Below, piece by piece: positions 18,421 through 28,330 of a stretch of 64,000 nt of DNA. The position numbers and the translations under genes were made by a program. The stretch's first letter is position 1; each line of letters opens with the position of its first letter. The stretch is from Methyloprofundus sedimenti (GTDB lineage: Bacteria; Pseudomonadota; Gammaproteobacteria; Methylococcales; Methylomonadaceae). Where the stretch lies: contig NZ_LPUF01000001.1 in NCBI RefSeq assembly GCF_002072955.1, positions 890,896 to 954,895 on the forward strand, read 5' to 3'. The notes under the pieces were generated by a model. It was given only the letters and a program-made list of their open reading frames with translations, was not told the origin of the DNA and did no database searches.

Positions 18421-18992
18421 CCATAACAGTTTTTCTTTAAGTCATTTAGATTGACGCTCAACATACTTCAAGCTTGGGTCGATACCGACCAAAGTCATTC
18501 TCCTGTATAACATCGGTTTTTTCAGAGCTATTATCTAATAATCATGAAAAAATCAATGAAGTCAAAATCAACAAATCAATTGCGTATATCTAGGGGTATG
18601 CGGGCGAACTAGGTCGATAATTCTAGTAAAAGTCTCAGGTAGGCCAGTCAACAGATAGTAAGTGCATTGTAAGTTTTTGTGTTTTAGGATGTTGAGGTAC
18701 TAACTCACCAAATTCTGCAACACTAATAGTATTACCGATAGTTACTATTTTATGATTGAATATACGCATTGCTTGGCAAGTTTTAGTACCATTTTTTCCT
18801 GGATATATGGAAAAAAGAGCAGAAGTCATGCGGGTCCTAAAAACTATTGAAAAAAATACATCAAAATGCTTCGCTGCAGTATACTTAATTAAGGAAAATT
18901 ACCCCAAAACATTAGATGTTGGATTAGAGCTAATGTGGTGTGTTTTTTATGCAGCAAGTTTTTATTAATCTTTTTTATCGATAGGTGGAATC
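18421..18992. other. Intergenic region upstream of citrate synthase
   Basis: Two short opposed frames overlap here (18635-18829 minus, 64 codons; 18756-18968 plus, 70 codons). Neither has a ribosome-binding sequence or a recognisable domain, and I do not support either as a gene. An AGGTGG sequence at 18984-18989 is the ribosome-binding site of gltA. Confidence 0.4.
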
Positions 18993-20279
18993 ATGTCTGA
19001 CAATGCAACTTTAGAAATACAAGGTAAACGCTACTCACTCCCGTTGATCGTCGGATCAGAACAGGAAATGGCACTGGATATTTCCCGACTGAGGGCCGAA
19101 TCGGCGTGTATTACTCTGGATAATGGTTTCGGCAATACAGGTTCATGTGAGTCGGCTATTACTTTTCTTAATGGAGAAAAGGGAATTTTGCATTATCGCG
19201 GCTACCCGATAGAACAATTGGCTGAGAAATCTGTGTTTCAGGAGGTGGCTTATTTACTTTATTATGGCGAGTTACCTAGCCAGTCTGAATTAAATCTCTT
19301 TAAACAGAAGGTGGCTTCGTATTCGAGTTTACCGCAGGGTATTTATAATATTATCGACCAATTCCCGCTTGAGGCGCATCCTATGGGAGTTGTCTCAGCA
19401 GCAGTATCGGCTCTATCGGCTTTTTATCCGGAATTTATCAACCCGACTTCGCTTTCACAGGCTGATATAGATCGAGCGATCGCACAGTTGATGGGTCAGA
19501 TAAAAATTATTATTGCTTATTTTTTCCGGCGCACTCAGTCTCAGGCCCCCGTTCCATCGGATCCGTCTTTAATTTATGCTGCTGATTTTTTAAATATGCT
19601 ACAGGGTGGAGAGGGCAATCCAATTGACCCTGAAGTTGCGGACGCACTGGATACATTGTTGATTTTGCATGCTGATCATGAGCAAAACTGTTCAACTTCT
19701 ACAGTCAGGGTGATTGGTTCATCGAAGGCTAATATTTTTGCTACGGTTTCCGGAGGTATAGATGCCTTATGGGGTCAATTACATGGTGGAGCCAATCAGG
19801 CAGTGCTGGAAATGTTAAACGAAATTCAAAATAATGGCGGAGATTACCAAAAATATCTGCATAAAGCGAAAGATAAAAACGATCCTTTCCGCTTGATGGG
19901 ATTTGGACACCGCGTATATAAAAACTTCGATCCCAGAGCAAAAATCATAAAAAATGCCTGTGATTCCGTGTTGCAAAAATTAGGTATTCATGATCCTCTG
20001 CTTGATATCGCCAGAGGTCTGGAGGAGCAGGCGTTGAAGGATCCGTATTTTATTGAGCGGCATTTATATCCGAATGTCGATTTTTATTCCGGCATTATTT
20101 ATCAGGCATTAGGCATTCCAGCCAATATGTTTACCACGATGTTTGCTATGGGCAGGATGCCAGGCTGGTTATCGCAGTGGAAAGAAATGCGTGCCAGCGA
20201 GGCGACTAGAATTGCCCGTCCTCGACAGGTCTATATCGGAGCAACAGCAAGAGATTATGTCGCAATTAATCAGCGATAG
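18993..20279 (+). CDS. gltA: Citrate synthase (type II, GltA-like)
   Basis: Condenses acetyl-CoA and oxaloacetate to citrate in the cytosol. 428 residues, matching the hexameric gammaproteobacterial type. Catalytic segments are present: HADHEQNCSTSTVR, QLHGGANQAVLEML with an active-site His, GFGHRVYKNFDPRA with the second His, and YPNVDFYSG with the Asp. A good ribosome-binding site (AGGTGG) precedes the ATG. It stands beside the C1/serine-cycle genes, which deliver oxaloacetate/malate and acetyl units. Confidence 0.96.
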   Translation: MSDNATLEIQGKRYSLPLIVGSEQEMALDISRLRAESACITLDNGFGNTGSCESAITFLNGEKGILHYRGYPIEQLAEKSVFQEVAYLLYYGELPSQSELNLFKQKVASYSSLPQGIYNIIDQFPLEAHPMGVVSAAVSALSAFYPEFINPTSLSQADIDRAIAQLMGQIKIIIAYFFRRTQSQAPVPSDPSLIYAADFLNMLQGGEGNPIDPEVADALDTLLILHADHEQNCSTSTVRVIGSSKANIFATVSGGIDALWGQLHGGANQAVLEMLNEIQNNGGDYQKYLHKAKDKNDPFRLMGFGHRVYKNFDPRAKIIKNACDSVLQKLGIHDPLLDIARGLEEQALKDPYFIERHLYPNVDFYSGIIYQALGIPANMFTTMFAMGRMPGWLSQWKEMRASEATRIARPRQVYIGATARDYVAINQR

Positions 20280-20368
20280 TTGAATGTACGTTGTAGATGT
20301 CGGCACGCTTTAATGCGGTGGCTTGTTTAATTTAATCAGCAATACGGCATTGTTCTTTCAATGCCCAA

Positions 20369-20533
20369 ATGATGCGTCTTAGCTTCTGTGGGATTGGGAT
20401 TATGGTGCAGAAAAATGGCATGTGGCAGCCACTTTTTCCGCGCGTTAGTGATTTGTATTTATACGCGCACGTCGACAACATTCCTATTTTGCGGGAAGCT
20501 TTGGGGTTAAATCAAGAACCACCCGTAGAATAG
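20369..20533 (+). CDS. Possible small protein, 54 residues
   Basis: A short open frame between gltA and mdh (convergent genes) beginning ATGATG. The product has coding-like composition (MVQKNGMWQPLFPRVSDLYL, then AHVDNIPILREALGL) but I recognise no family. No clear ribosome-binding site. The rest of 20280-20587 shows nothing else. Confidence 0.25.
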   Translation: MMRLSFCGIGIMVQKNGMWQPLFPRVSDLYLYAHVDNIPILREALGLNQEPPVE

Positions 20534-20587
20534 AGTGGTTTGTCGAAATGTTGCGCCTGTCTGATGAATATTAAACAAATATCGGAC

Positions 20588-21580
20588 TTACAATAAATGT
20601 TTAATGGCTTTCCGCTCTTCTTTTAATTCCAATGCAGATTCTTTGATACATGCTTTGCTAAAGGCATCTAATTCAAGGTCTTGTACAATTGATAATTCGC
20701 CAGCGCTTGAAACTTTGACCGGGAAAGAATAAAACAAGCCTTTTTCTACGCCATAACTGCCATCAGAGATGACCGCCATGCTGATCCAGTCACTCCAGCT
20801 ACTGACTTCGGTACCAAAAACCCATGAGCGCATCTGGCAAATCGCTGCATTTGCGGCAGAGGCAGCACTCGATAAGCCCCCGCGTTCTTCAATAACGCTG
20901 GCGCCACGATTTTGTACTGTGGGAATAAATTCATCTTTAATCCAGGTTTGATCGACTAACGTTAAAGCTTCCAGACCTTTAACAGTTGCATGAGTCAAGT
21001 CGGGGTATTGCGTTTCGGAGTGATTTCCCCAAACAATAATATTTTTGACTTCTTTAGAACGTACACCACACTTTTTAGCTAATTGAAAGATTGCCCGGTT
21101 ATGATCCAGCATACTCATGGCAGAAAAGCAGCTTGGGCTTAAATCGGGAGCATTCATTTGGGTAATCAAGGCATTGGTATTGGCCGGGTTTCCAGTAATT
21201 AACACCTTTACATGCTGATGTGCAACCTCATTCAGTGCCTTGCCTTGCTCTGCGAAAATAGCGGCATTACATTCCAGTAAATCTTTGCGCTTCATTCCTG
21301 GCCCGCGAGGCCTCGCGCCAACTAAAAAGGCATAATCCACGTCTTTGAATGCAACTTTCGCATCATCTGTCAGGATAACTTTTTGTAATAAAGGGTAGGC
21401 GCAGTCATTGAGTTCCATCTGTACGCCGTGTAGACGATGTAAAGCGGGCGTTATTTCTAGTAGTCTCAATACAATGGGTTGATCCAGGCCAAATAATTCG
21501 CCTGATGCCAAACGAAATAGCAATGAATAACTAATTTGTCCTGCAGCTCCGGTAACCGCTATATCAATGGGTGTTTTCAT
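20588..21580 (-). CDS. mdh: Malate dehydrogenase
   Basis: NAD(P)-dependent interconversion of malate and oxaloacetate; in the serine cycle it reduces oxaloacetate to malate. 330 residues of the group related to cytosolic MDH. Rossmann motif [16 protein letters not shown] at about 8-24, substrate-binding Arg in [23 protein letters not shown], and the catalytic [11 protein letters not shown] with His. A strong AAGGAAGG precedes the start. It diverges from mtdA with a 168-bp shared promoter region. Confidence 0.95.
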   Translation of the reverse strand: MKTPIDIAVTGAAGQISYSLLFRLASGELFGLDQPIVLRLLEITPALHRLHGVQMELNDCAYPLLQKVILTDDAKVAFKDVDYAFLVGARPRGPGMKRKDLLECNAAIFAEQGKALNEVAHQHVKVLITGNPANTNALITQMNAPDLSPSCFSAMSMLDHNRAIFQLAKKCGVRSKEVKNIIVWGNHSETQYPDLTHATVKGLEALTLVDQTWIKDEFIPTVQNRGASVIEERGGLSSAASAANAAICQMRSWVFGTEVSSWSDWISMAVISDGSYGVEKGLFYSFPVKVSSAGELSIVQDLELDAFSKACIKESALELKEERKAIKHLL

Positions 21581-21748
21581 TTATCATCCTTCCTTATAGT
21601 TATTATAATTATATGAGGTTGTTCTAGTTAACTATCGGCAGCATTATATCTACGCGACTAAACAGGATTTACTTTTTTTATACGTTATAATAACGCGAAT
21701 TTATATTCGTTTAAACGCATAATTGTTCTAAAACTTTTACACTGACTA

Positions 21749-22606
21749 ATGAAGAAGCTGCTTTTCCAATTTGATACCGATAATTACCCTTCTGTTTTTG
21801 ACACTGTCGTTGCTTATGATGGCGGTGCTGATCATGTGATTGGCCATGCTAAACTGACTGCTGATAATGTCAGATCTTTGGTAGAGGGCGCTATCTTTAC
21901 GCGTCCTCCTAAAGAGAAAAAAAATACCGCAATTTTTGTTGGTGGTAGTGATATGGCTGCAGGTCAGGCTTTATTTAATGCAGTACAATCCTATTTTTTT
22001 TCCGGCTTCCAGGTTTCTGTGATGCTGGACAGTAATGGCAGTAATACAACGGCTGCGGCCGCAGTAGCCAAATTAGCAACTAGTGGCACTTTAATAGGCA
22101 AAAAAGCGGTGATTCTTGCCGGTACAGGTCCGGTTGGTCAGCGCGCTGCGGTTATGCTGGCATATGAAGGCGCAGACGTGACTATCGTATCGCGTAATAA
22201 ATTAAATGCTGAACAAGCTTGCCTTGCCATGAAGCAACGCTTTAATGTTAATTTAAGCGCTGTCGGAGCAGCTGATAGCGACGCTCGAGGTGACGCCATA
22301 AAGCATGCCAATATAGTCCTGGCAACCGGTGCGGCTGGTATTGAGCTATTAAATACAGAGCATTGGCAAAATAACACAAATCTTGAAATGCTGGCCGATG
22401 CTAATGCCACACCACCAGCAGGTATAGGTGGTACAGATATGATGGATAAAGGTATTGAGCGGCACGGGAAAATAGTCTGGGGAGCCATTGGCTTTGGTGC
22501 TTTAAAGCTTGCTTTGCATCGTGCTTGTATTGCCCGGTTGTTTGAGGATAATAAGCAGGTATTAGATGCAGAATTAATTTATAAATTAGCCAAAGAAATG
22601 GCTTGA
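21749..22606 (+). CDS. mtdA: NADP-dependent methylene-H4F/methylene-H4MPT dehydrogenase MtdA
   Basis: Oxidises methylene-tetrahydrofolate or methylene-tetrahydromethanopterin with NADP+, linking C1 oxidation to assimilation. 285 residues with the MtdA hallmark regions: KKLLFQFDTDNYPSVFDTVVAYDGGAD at the N-terminus, the Rossmann segment VILAGTGPVGQRAAVMLAYEGADVTIVSR, and DANATPPAGIGGTDMMDKG. MtdA is largely restricted to methylotrophs, so it is the best single indicator of lifestyle here. It starts a same-strand block mtdA-gck-glyA-fhs, 15 bp before gck. The ribosome-binding site is weak. Confidence 0.95.
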   Translation: MKKLLFQFDTDNYPSVFDTVVAYDGGADHVIGHAKLTADNVRSLVEGAIFTRPPKEKKNTAIFVGGSDMAAGQALFNAVQSYFFSGFQVSVMLDSNGSNTTAAAAVAKLATSGTLIGKKAVILAGTGPVGQRAAVMLAYEGADVTIVSRNKLNAEQACLAMKQRFNVNLSAVGAADSDARGDAIKHANIVLATGAAGIELLNTEHWQNNTNLEMLADANATPPAGIGGTDMMDKGIERHGKIVWGAIGFGALKLALHRACIARLFEDNKQVLDAELIYKLAKEMA

Positions 22607-22621
22607 TCCAGTATTAAAATT

Positions 22622-23986
22622 ATGCCAAAAATTGATCAATTACGTCTCGATGCTGAGCAGATTTTTCTGTCAGGAATTAGTGCTGCAGATCCTTACCTGG
22701 CTGTAAAACGCTGTTTACATAGTGATGCGCAACAGCTGCAAATATCATTAGATATGAATAGTAGTGGTAATAAGCGCAATGGTGCATGGCAAAAAATTCA
22801 TCTGATTGCTTTTGGCAAAGCCGCCTGTACTATGGTCAAAGCAGCACAAGAAGTGATTCCAGCACATTTATTAGCAGGGCCTGGCATAGCCGTTTGTAAT
22901 TATGAAAATATAACAGCTATTGATAATATCGATGTGATTGGGGCGAGTCACCCATTGCCTGATCAGGCGGGATTCTCGGGAGCACTGCGCATAGCAGAAA
23001 TTGCGCAACAAGCCCATGCTGGTGAGCTGGTTCTGGTTTTGGTTTCAGGGGGAGGTTCGGCATTGATCCCTTATCCTGCAGAGGGCATTAGTCTGGAGCA
23101 AAAAATAGCCACTACTAATTTGTTACTCGCTTCCGGTGCAAGTATTAATGATGTCAATTGCGTACGCAAGCATTTATCCCGCCTTAAAGGAGGAGGGCTT
23201 GCGAAAATGGCCGCTCCTGCAGATTTACATGCGCTTATTTTATCTGATGTGTTGGGTGATGAACTCAGTGCGATAGCCAGTGGACCCACTGTCGCCGATA
23301 GCACGACATTTAGTGATGCGATAAAAGTTTTTACTGATAAGCAGCTTTGGGATAAAGTGCCAGTTTCTGTACAAAATCACCTGAAGCAAGGCGAGCAAGG
23401 ATTTATCGACGAAACACCGAAAGCTGATGCCCAACTATTTAAGCATACAGCTTATACACTGGTTGGCAGTAATGCTATTAGCGTGCATGCGATTATGCAC
23501 GCAGCGGAAAGTTTAAATTATCAGCTGCATTTATACAGTGATCAATTGACCGGCGAAGCTACAAAAGTGGCTGAAGATCTGGTGCAATATGCACAGGCTT
23601 TGCTCGCGCAAGGCATTAATAAACCGTGCGCTATTTTAGCGGGTGGAGAAACGACCGTCACTTTGCACGGCACCGGCTTAGGTGGGCGCAATCAGGAAAT
23701 GGCGCTGGCATTTGCACTGGCAGCTGAACAGCAGCAGTTTCAAGCAGACTGGGTTTTTTTAAGCGGTGGAACAGACGGCCGAGACGGTCCAACCGATGCT
23801 GCTGGCGGCATAGTAGATAGCCAGACAATTTCACGCTGGCATAATGCAGCCATTGAAGCAGAGCAATATTTAGCCAATAATGATTCTTATCATGCCTTAC
23901 AGATATCCAAGGATTTGCTGATCACAGGCGCAACGGGTACTAATGTAGCCGACTTACAAATTTTGCTAATCCAACCAAAATCATAA
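22622..23986 (+). CDS. gckA: Glycerate 2-kinase (MOFRL family)
   Basis: Phosphorylates D-glycerate with ATP; in the serine cycle it yields 2-phosphoglycerate. 454 residues with the N-terminal MOFRL-associated domain (AFGKAACTMVKAAQEVIP, GASHPLPDQAGFSGALRI, LVLVSGGGSALIPYP, INDVNCVRKHLSRLKGGGLA) and the C-terminal MOFRL domain (AILAGGETTVTLHGTGLGGRNQEMALAFA, LSGGTDGRDGPTDAAGG). Context between mtdA and glyA fixes the assignment to the assimilatory pathway. Confidence 0.93.
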   Translation: MPKIDQLRLDAEQIFLSGISAADPYLAVKRCLHSDAQQLQISLDMNSSGNKRNGAWQKIHLIAFGKAACTMVKAAQEVIPAHLLAGPGIAVCNYENITAIDNIDVIGASHPLPDQAGFSGALRIAEIAQQAHAGELVLVLVSGGGSALIPYPAEGISLEQKIATTNLLLASGASINDVNCVRKHLSRLKGGGLAKMAAPADLHALILSDVLGDELSAIASGPTVADSTTFSDAIKVFTDKQLWDKVPVSVQNHLKQGEQGFIDETPKADAQLFKHTAYTLVGSNAISVHAIMHAAESLNYQLHLYSDQLTGEATKVAEDLVQYAQALLAQGINKPCAILAGGETTVTLHGTGLGGRNQEMALAFALAAEQQQFQADWVFLSGGTDGRDGPTDAAGGIVDSQTISRWHNAAIEAEQYLANNDSYHALQISKDLLITGATGTNVADLQILLIQPKS

Positions 23987-24009
23987 ATATCTCAACCAGG
24001 AGACCATAA

Positions 24010-25266
24010 ATGTATAAAAAATCTATGTCCATAGAAGGCTTTGATGATGAAATTTTTCAAGCTATAGCTGAAGAGCATCAACGTCAGGAAGATCACATAG
24101 AGCTTATTGCATCAGAAAACTACACTAGCCCACGTGTGCTAGAAGCACTAGGTTCACAATTAACCAATAAATATGCAGAAGGCTATCCAGGTAAGCGTTA
24201 TTATGGTGGTTGTGAATTTGTCGATAGAGCAGAACAACTGGCTATAGATCGCGCCAAGGAACTATTTGGTGCAGATTATGCCAATGTTCAACCGCATTCA
24301 GGTTCGCAAGCGAATATGGCAGCTTTTATGGCGATGATTCAACCTGGTGATACTATATTGGGCTTAAGTCTGGCAGATGGCGGACATTTAACGCATGGTG
24401 CAAAACCCAATTTTTCAGGCAAAATTTATAATGCTATTCAGTATGGCTTGCACCCTGAAACAGGTGAAATTGATTATGATGAGGTCGAAAGGCTTACTCT
24501 AGAGCATAAACCTAAAGTATTGGTTGCAGGATTTTCAGCCTATTCACGTATCTGGGACTGGCAACGTTTCAGAGATATTGCCGATAAAGTGGGCGCTTAT
24601 TTATTAGTTGATATGGCCCATGTCGCCGGGCTTGTTGCGGCAGGTTTGTACCCAAATCCTGTACCGATTGCTGATATTGTGACTAGCACAACACATAAGT
24701 CACTACGCGGCCCTCGCGGTGGATTGATTCTGTGTAAAAGTAATCCTGATTTAGAAAAAAAGTTAAATTCAAATATCTTTCCAGGTATACAGGGTGGTCC
24801 CTTAATGCATGTGATCGCTGCTAAAGCCGTTTCCTTTAAAGAAGCGATGTTACCAGAGTTTAAAACCTATCAGGCACAAGTCATTAAAAATGCTCAAGCC
24901 ATGGCAGAAGTTTTTATCAATCGTGGCTTCGATGTTGTTTCAGGCGGGACAGACAATCATTTAATGCTGGTTTCCTTGATTCCCAAAGGTATTACCGGTA
25001 AAGCGGCGGATGCCGCATTAAGTAAAGCGCATATCACGGTGAACAAAAATGCTGTGCCAAACGACCCTGAGTCGCCGTTTGTCACCAGCGGTATTCGTGT
25101 TGGAACCCCGGCCCCAACCACACGTGGGTTTAAAGAAGTTGAAGTAATTGAAATTGCAAACTGGATGTGTGATGTGATGGAAAATATGGAAGATGATGCA
25201 GTGATTGCTGCAGTACGCGAAAAAGTCACTAACCTGTGTGCGCGTTTTCCAGTGTATAGTCATTAA
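24010..25266 (+). CDS. glyA: Serine hydroxymethyltransferase
   Basis: PLP enzyme that joins methylene-H4F with glycine to form serine, the entry step of the serine cycle. 418 residues. [36 protein letters not shown] and the PLP-lysine segment [15 protein letters not shown] (Lys about 230) are present, as is [19 protein letters not shown] clear AGGAGA ribosome-binding site precedes the ATG. A strong terminator-like hairpin follows at 25354-25385. Confidence 0.97.
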   Translation: MYKKSMSIEGFDDEIFQAIAEEHQRQEDHIELIASENYTSPRVLEALGSQLTNKYAEGYPGKRYYGGCEFVDRAEQLAIDRAKELFGADYANVQPHSGSQANMAAFMAMIQPGDTILGLSLADGGHLTHGAKPNFSGKIYNAIQYGLHPETGEIDYDEVERLTLEHKPKVLVAGFSAYSRIWDWQRFRDIADKVGAYLLVDMAHVAGLVAAGLYPNPVPIADIVTSTTHKSLRGPRGGLILCKSNPDLEKKLNSNIFPGIQGGPLMHVIAAKAVSFKEAMLPEFKTYQAQVIKNAQAMAEVFINRGFDVVSGGTDNHLMLVSLIPKGITGKAADAALSKAHITVNKNAVPNDPESPFVTSGIRVGTPAPTTRGFKEVEVIEIANWMCDVMENMEDDAVIAAVREKVTNLCARFPVYSH

Positions 25267-25353
25267 AGGAAAATAACATATCCTTAATCCTGCGCTTTGC
25301 GTGGAATGACGCTCAAAAGACCCCGCGGGCTGCATGGAAAAGGAATTATAAAT

Positions 25354-25385
25354 AAAGCCCGCTTTATGCTTAAGCGGGCTTTTTG
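25354..25385 (+). terminator. Rho-independent terminator after glyA
   Basis: AAAGCCCGCTT, a short loop, then AAGCGGGCTTT followed by T residues. It separates glyA from fhs, so the latter may be partly independent or read by incomplete termination. Confidence 0.8.
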
Positions 25386-25423
25386 CGTTTAATGAATACT
25401 TGATATTATCTGGAGATGTAAGC

Positions 25424-27097
25424 ATGTCAGACATTGAAATCGCCCAACAGGCAAAAATGCTGCCTATTATTGATTTAGCGGCAAAAAAACTGGCGATTCC
25501 CGCCGAGCACCTGGATCCCTATGGTCATTACAAAGCTAAAGTCTCTTTAGAATATATTGATAGCCTCCGCGATAAACAAGATGGCAAATTAATTCTAGTA
25601 ACCGCAGTCAGTCCCACACCGGCCGGAGAAGGTAAAACCACAACCACTGTTGGTCTGGGCGATGCCATGAACCGTTTGGGTAAAAGCACGATTATGTGTT
25701 TACGTGAACCTTCCTTGGGACCTTGTTTTGGTATGAAAGGCGGGGCCGCAGGGGGAGGCTACTCACAAGTGGTCCCTATGGAAGATATTAACCTGCATTT
25801 TACCGGTGATTTTCACGCAATTGGGGTTGCGCATAATTTATTATCGGCGATGATTGATAACCATATCACTCATGGTAATGCTTTAGATATTGATTCCCGG
25901 CGTATCAAGTGGAAACGTGTGGTTGATATGAATGATCGCGCTTTGCGTGAGATCACTGTTGGGCAGGGTGGTCCGGCAAATGGGTATTTACGAGAGGACG
26001 GATATGATATTGTGGTCGCATCAGAAGTGATGGCGATTTTATGTCTGGCTACTAGTCGTGCTGATTTAAAAGAACGTTTAGGACGTATTGTTGTTGCGTA
26101 TAAAACCGATGCAGTAACTCCTGTGTATGCCAGAGACTTGAGAGCGCATGGCGCAATGGCGGCTTTATTAAAAGAAGCAATAAAACCGAATTTAGTTCAA
26201 ACGCTGGAAAACAATCTTGCCATTATTCATGGCGGGCCATTTGCCAATATTGCCCATGGCTGCAATACCGTCACTGCCACTAAGGCAGCCTTAAAATTGG
26301 CCGATTATACTGTTACCGAAGCAGGTTTTGGTGCTGATCTGGGCGCAGAAAAATTTATTGATATTAAATGTCGTATTGCGGGGTTGAAACCTTCGGCTGT
26401 CGTTTTGGTGGCTACGGTAAGAGCATTAAAATCACATGGCGGTGTCGCCAAAGCTGACTTAAATAATGAAAACCTGCAAGCTTTAGACGCTGGGTTTGTC
26501 AATTTAGAGCGTCATTTAAATAATATTACTCAACATTATGGTTTACCGTGTGTTGTGTGTATTAATCATTTTACTTTTGATACCGAAGCGGAACTGGCTT
26601 TAATCAAAGATAAATGTGCTGCTTTAGGCGCAAAGTGTGTGGTTTCAAAACATTGGGCAGAAGGTGGGTCAGGCGCAGAAGAATTAGCTCAGGAAGTATT
26701 AAATATTGTCGATAATCGTGAGCCCGGGTGTAGCTTCGTTTACGATGATCAGTTGCCGCTTTGGGATAAAATTGAAACCATCGCGACAAAACTTTATGGA
26801 GCGGCGAACATTACTGCCAGTGTGAAAGTAAAAGCTGAAATTCAGCAATTACAACAGCAATATGGACACTTTCCGATCTGTATAGCAAAAACGCAAATGT
26901 CTTTTTCTACTGATCCAATGGCAAAAGGTGCTCCTTCTGGTCATACTGTGGAAATAACCGAAGTAAGACTAGCTAACGGAGCCGGTTTTATAGTTGTGAT
27001 AGCCGGTAATATGATGACGATGCCTGGCTTGCCTAAAGTACCGGCTGCAGAACGTATTGATATTACAGATGCAGGAGTGATTACGGGCTTGTTTTAA
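25424..27097 (+). CDS. fhs: Formate-tetrahydrofolate ligase
   Basis: ATP-dependent formation of 10-formyl-H4F from formate, feeding C1 units into the serine cycle (called FtfL in methylotrophs). I start at 25424 ([15 protein letters not shown]), preceded by GGAG at 8 bp; the frame also opens at 25400. 557 residues. P-loop [19 protein letters not shown] near residue 65, [36 protein letters not shown] and [15 protein letters not shown] are typical. It follows glyA after a terminator. Confidence 0.97.
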   Translation: MSDIEIAQQAKMLPIIDLAAKKLAIPAEHLDPYGHYKAKVSLEYIDSLRDKQDGKLILVTAVSPTPAGEGKTTTTVGLGDAMNRLGKSTIMCLREPSLGPCFGMKGGAAGGGYSQVVPMEDINLHFTGDFHAIGVAHNLLSAMIDNHITHGNALDIDSRRIKWKRVVDMNDRALREITVGQGGPANGYLREDGYDIVVASEVMAILCLATSRADLKERLGRIVVAYKTDAVTPVYARDLRAHGAMAALLKEAIKPNLVQTLENNLAIIHGGPFANIAHGCNTVTATKAALKLADYTVTEAGFGADLGAEKFIDIKCRIAGLKPSAVVLVATVRALKSHGGVAKADLNNENLQALDAGFVNLERHLNNITQHYGLPCVVCINHFTFDTEAELALIKDKCAALGAKCVVSKHWAEGGSGAEELAQEVLNIVDNREPGCSFVYDDQLPLWDKIETIATKLYGAANITASVKVKAEIQQLQQQYGHFPICIAKTQMSFSTDPMAKGAPSGHTVEITEVRLANGAGFIVVIAGNMMTMPGLPKVPAAERIDITDAGVITGLF

Positions 27098-27104
27098 GCC
27101 CAGC

Positions 27105-27185
27105 CCTAACTTACGACGTAGGCTGGGTTAGATTTGCAAGCGAAGCGCGGCAAACGTAACTCGGCATTTTATGCTTAATGGCAGT
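27105..27185. repeat. Dispersed-repeat-like segment after fhs
   Basis: GCCCAGCC pairs with GGCTGGGT about 20 bp later, followed by GCAAGCGAAGCGCGGCAAAC. It has the look of an intergenic repeat seen in related genomes; no second copy is in this window. No poly-T follows, so I do not call it a terminator. Confidence 0.4.
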
Positions 27186-27288
27186 GACGCGGAGCATGGG
27201 AACGAGATTCAAATAAACTTCTCCAGGTACCTGAAACTTAGCTGATAAGATCTTTGTTTACAGACTACATAGTAAAGGATATTACCTA

Positions 27289-27993
27289 ATGATTTCACCA
27301 CCAATACGTATTCATTATTTTACTGATGTTTTATGTGTCTGGGCCTATCTGGCTCAGGTGCGACTTGATGAACTGATTAAGCATCATGCATCTGAAATAG
27401 AGATCAGTTATCATTTTATGCCTATCTTCGGCTGTACCGAACATCGAATCGAGGATGGCTGGAAAGATAAAGGAGGCTATGCAGGGTTTGGAGAGCATAC
27501 TCATCAGGTATGCAAAGCGTATCCTTATCTAGCCTTGCATCAGGATGTGTGGAAAATAAATGCCCCTAAAACGTCGGCGACCAGTCATTTGTTTATTAAA
27601 GCGGTTCAGTCTCTTGTTGGTGCTGGTATGATCAATAATGAAGCCTGTGCAGACCTGCAGCATAGAACACTCTTTGAGGAATTTGTCTGGCAGGTTCGAC
27701 TGGCCTTTTTTCAAGATGCTAAAGATATCGGTAATATGCAGGTGTTAAAGGAAATTGCCCGGACGATGCAATTACCGGTTGCTCAAATAGAACGTGCTAT
27801 GGATGATGGTACGGCACTGGCGGCATTGTTTCGTGATATTGAATTAAGAGACGAATTTCGGGTGGAAGGGAGTCCCACCTACATTCTTAATGAAGGGCGG
27901 CAAAAACTTTATGGTAATGTCGGCTATCGAATTATTGAGGCAAACCTGCATGAAATATTGAGGCAGCCAAAGGTCGAAGCGAGTTGGTGCTAG
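27289..27993 (+). CDS. DsbA-family oxidoreductase (FrnE/HCCA-isomerase-like)
   Basis: A 234-residue soluble thioredoxin-fold protein without signal peptide. The N-terminus HYFTDVLCVWAYLAQVRLDELI matches the first strand and helix of the DsbA/2-hydroxychromene-2-carboxylate isomerase superfamily, and the cis-proline motif is in VEGSPTYILNEGRQKLYGNVGYRIIEANLHEIL. The active-site position is CVWA, with one Cys rather than CxxC, as in isomerase or glutathione-dependent members. The substrate is unknown. It stands alone downstream of fhs. Confidence 0.75.
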   Translation: MISPPIRIHYFTDVLCVWAYLAQVRLDELIKHHASEIEISYHFMPIFGCTEHRIEDGWKDKGGYAGFGEHTHQVCKAYPYLALHQDVWKINAPKTSATSHLFIKAVQSLVGAGMINNEACADLQHRTLFEEFVWQVRLAFFQDAKDIGNMQVLKEIARTMQLPVAQIERAMDDGTALAALFRDIELRDEFRVEGSPTYILNEGRQKLYGNVGYRIIEANLHEILRQPKVEASWC

Positions 27994-28040
27994 TTAAGTG
28001 AAATTGTATTTTATCGAAAAATAATATAAAGAATTTTCAA

Positions 28041-28281
28041 CCTAGAAACCGCAGTTGAGCACGAATTTTGTGGACAATTCGGGTGTGAAAGACAAGGCAC
28101 TGCTCGCAGGCAATGGCCGTAGCCCTTGGCAAGAGCTGTAACGCAGTATTTCGTGCTCAGAATTATCCACAAAACCGTGCAGCGGAGTAGAGTCACCCAA
28201 CAGGTGACAAGTATTTACAATCATTATATTTTATATTCAGTCACTTATAATTATTTATAGCGGTCAACTGCGGTTTCTAGG
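28041..28281. repeat. MITE copy 2, 241 bp, perfect 18-bp terminal repeats, 5-bp duplication
   Basis: Starts CCTAGAAACCGCAGTTGA and ends with its exact inverse complement. Flanks are TTCAA on both sides (28036-28040 and 28282-28286), a target duplication. It is the inverted-orientation relative of the element at 5220-5459. An internal inverted repeat (28059-28080 against 28160-28180) carries a perfect DnaA box TTATCCACA at 28163-28171 and a one-mismatch copy on the other arm. It contains no gene. Confidence 0.9.
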
Positions 28282-28330
28282 TTCAACATATCCATAGAGA
28301 AAACAGAGATTTGATAACAAAAAACTCACC

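Noticed and set aside
28011-28224. Small minus-strand ORFs
   Set aside because: They lie wholly within MITE copy 2 and reflect its inverted repeat sequence.
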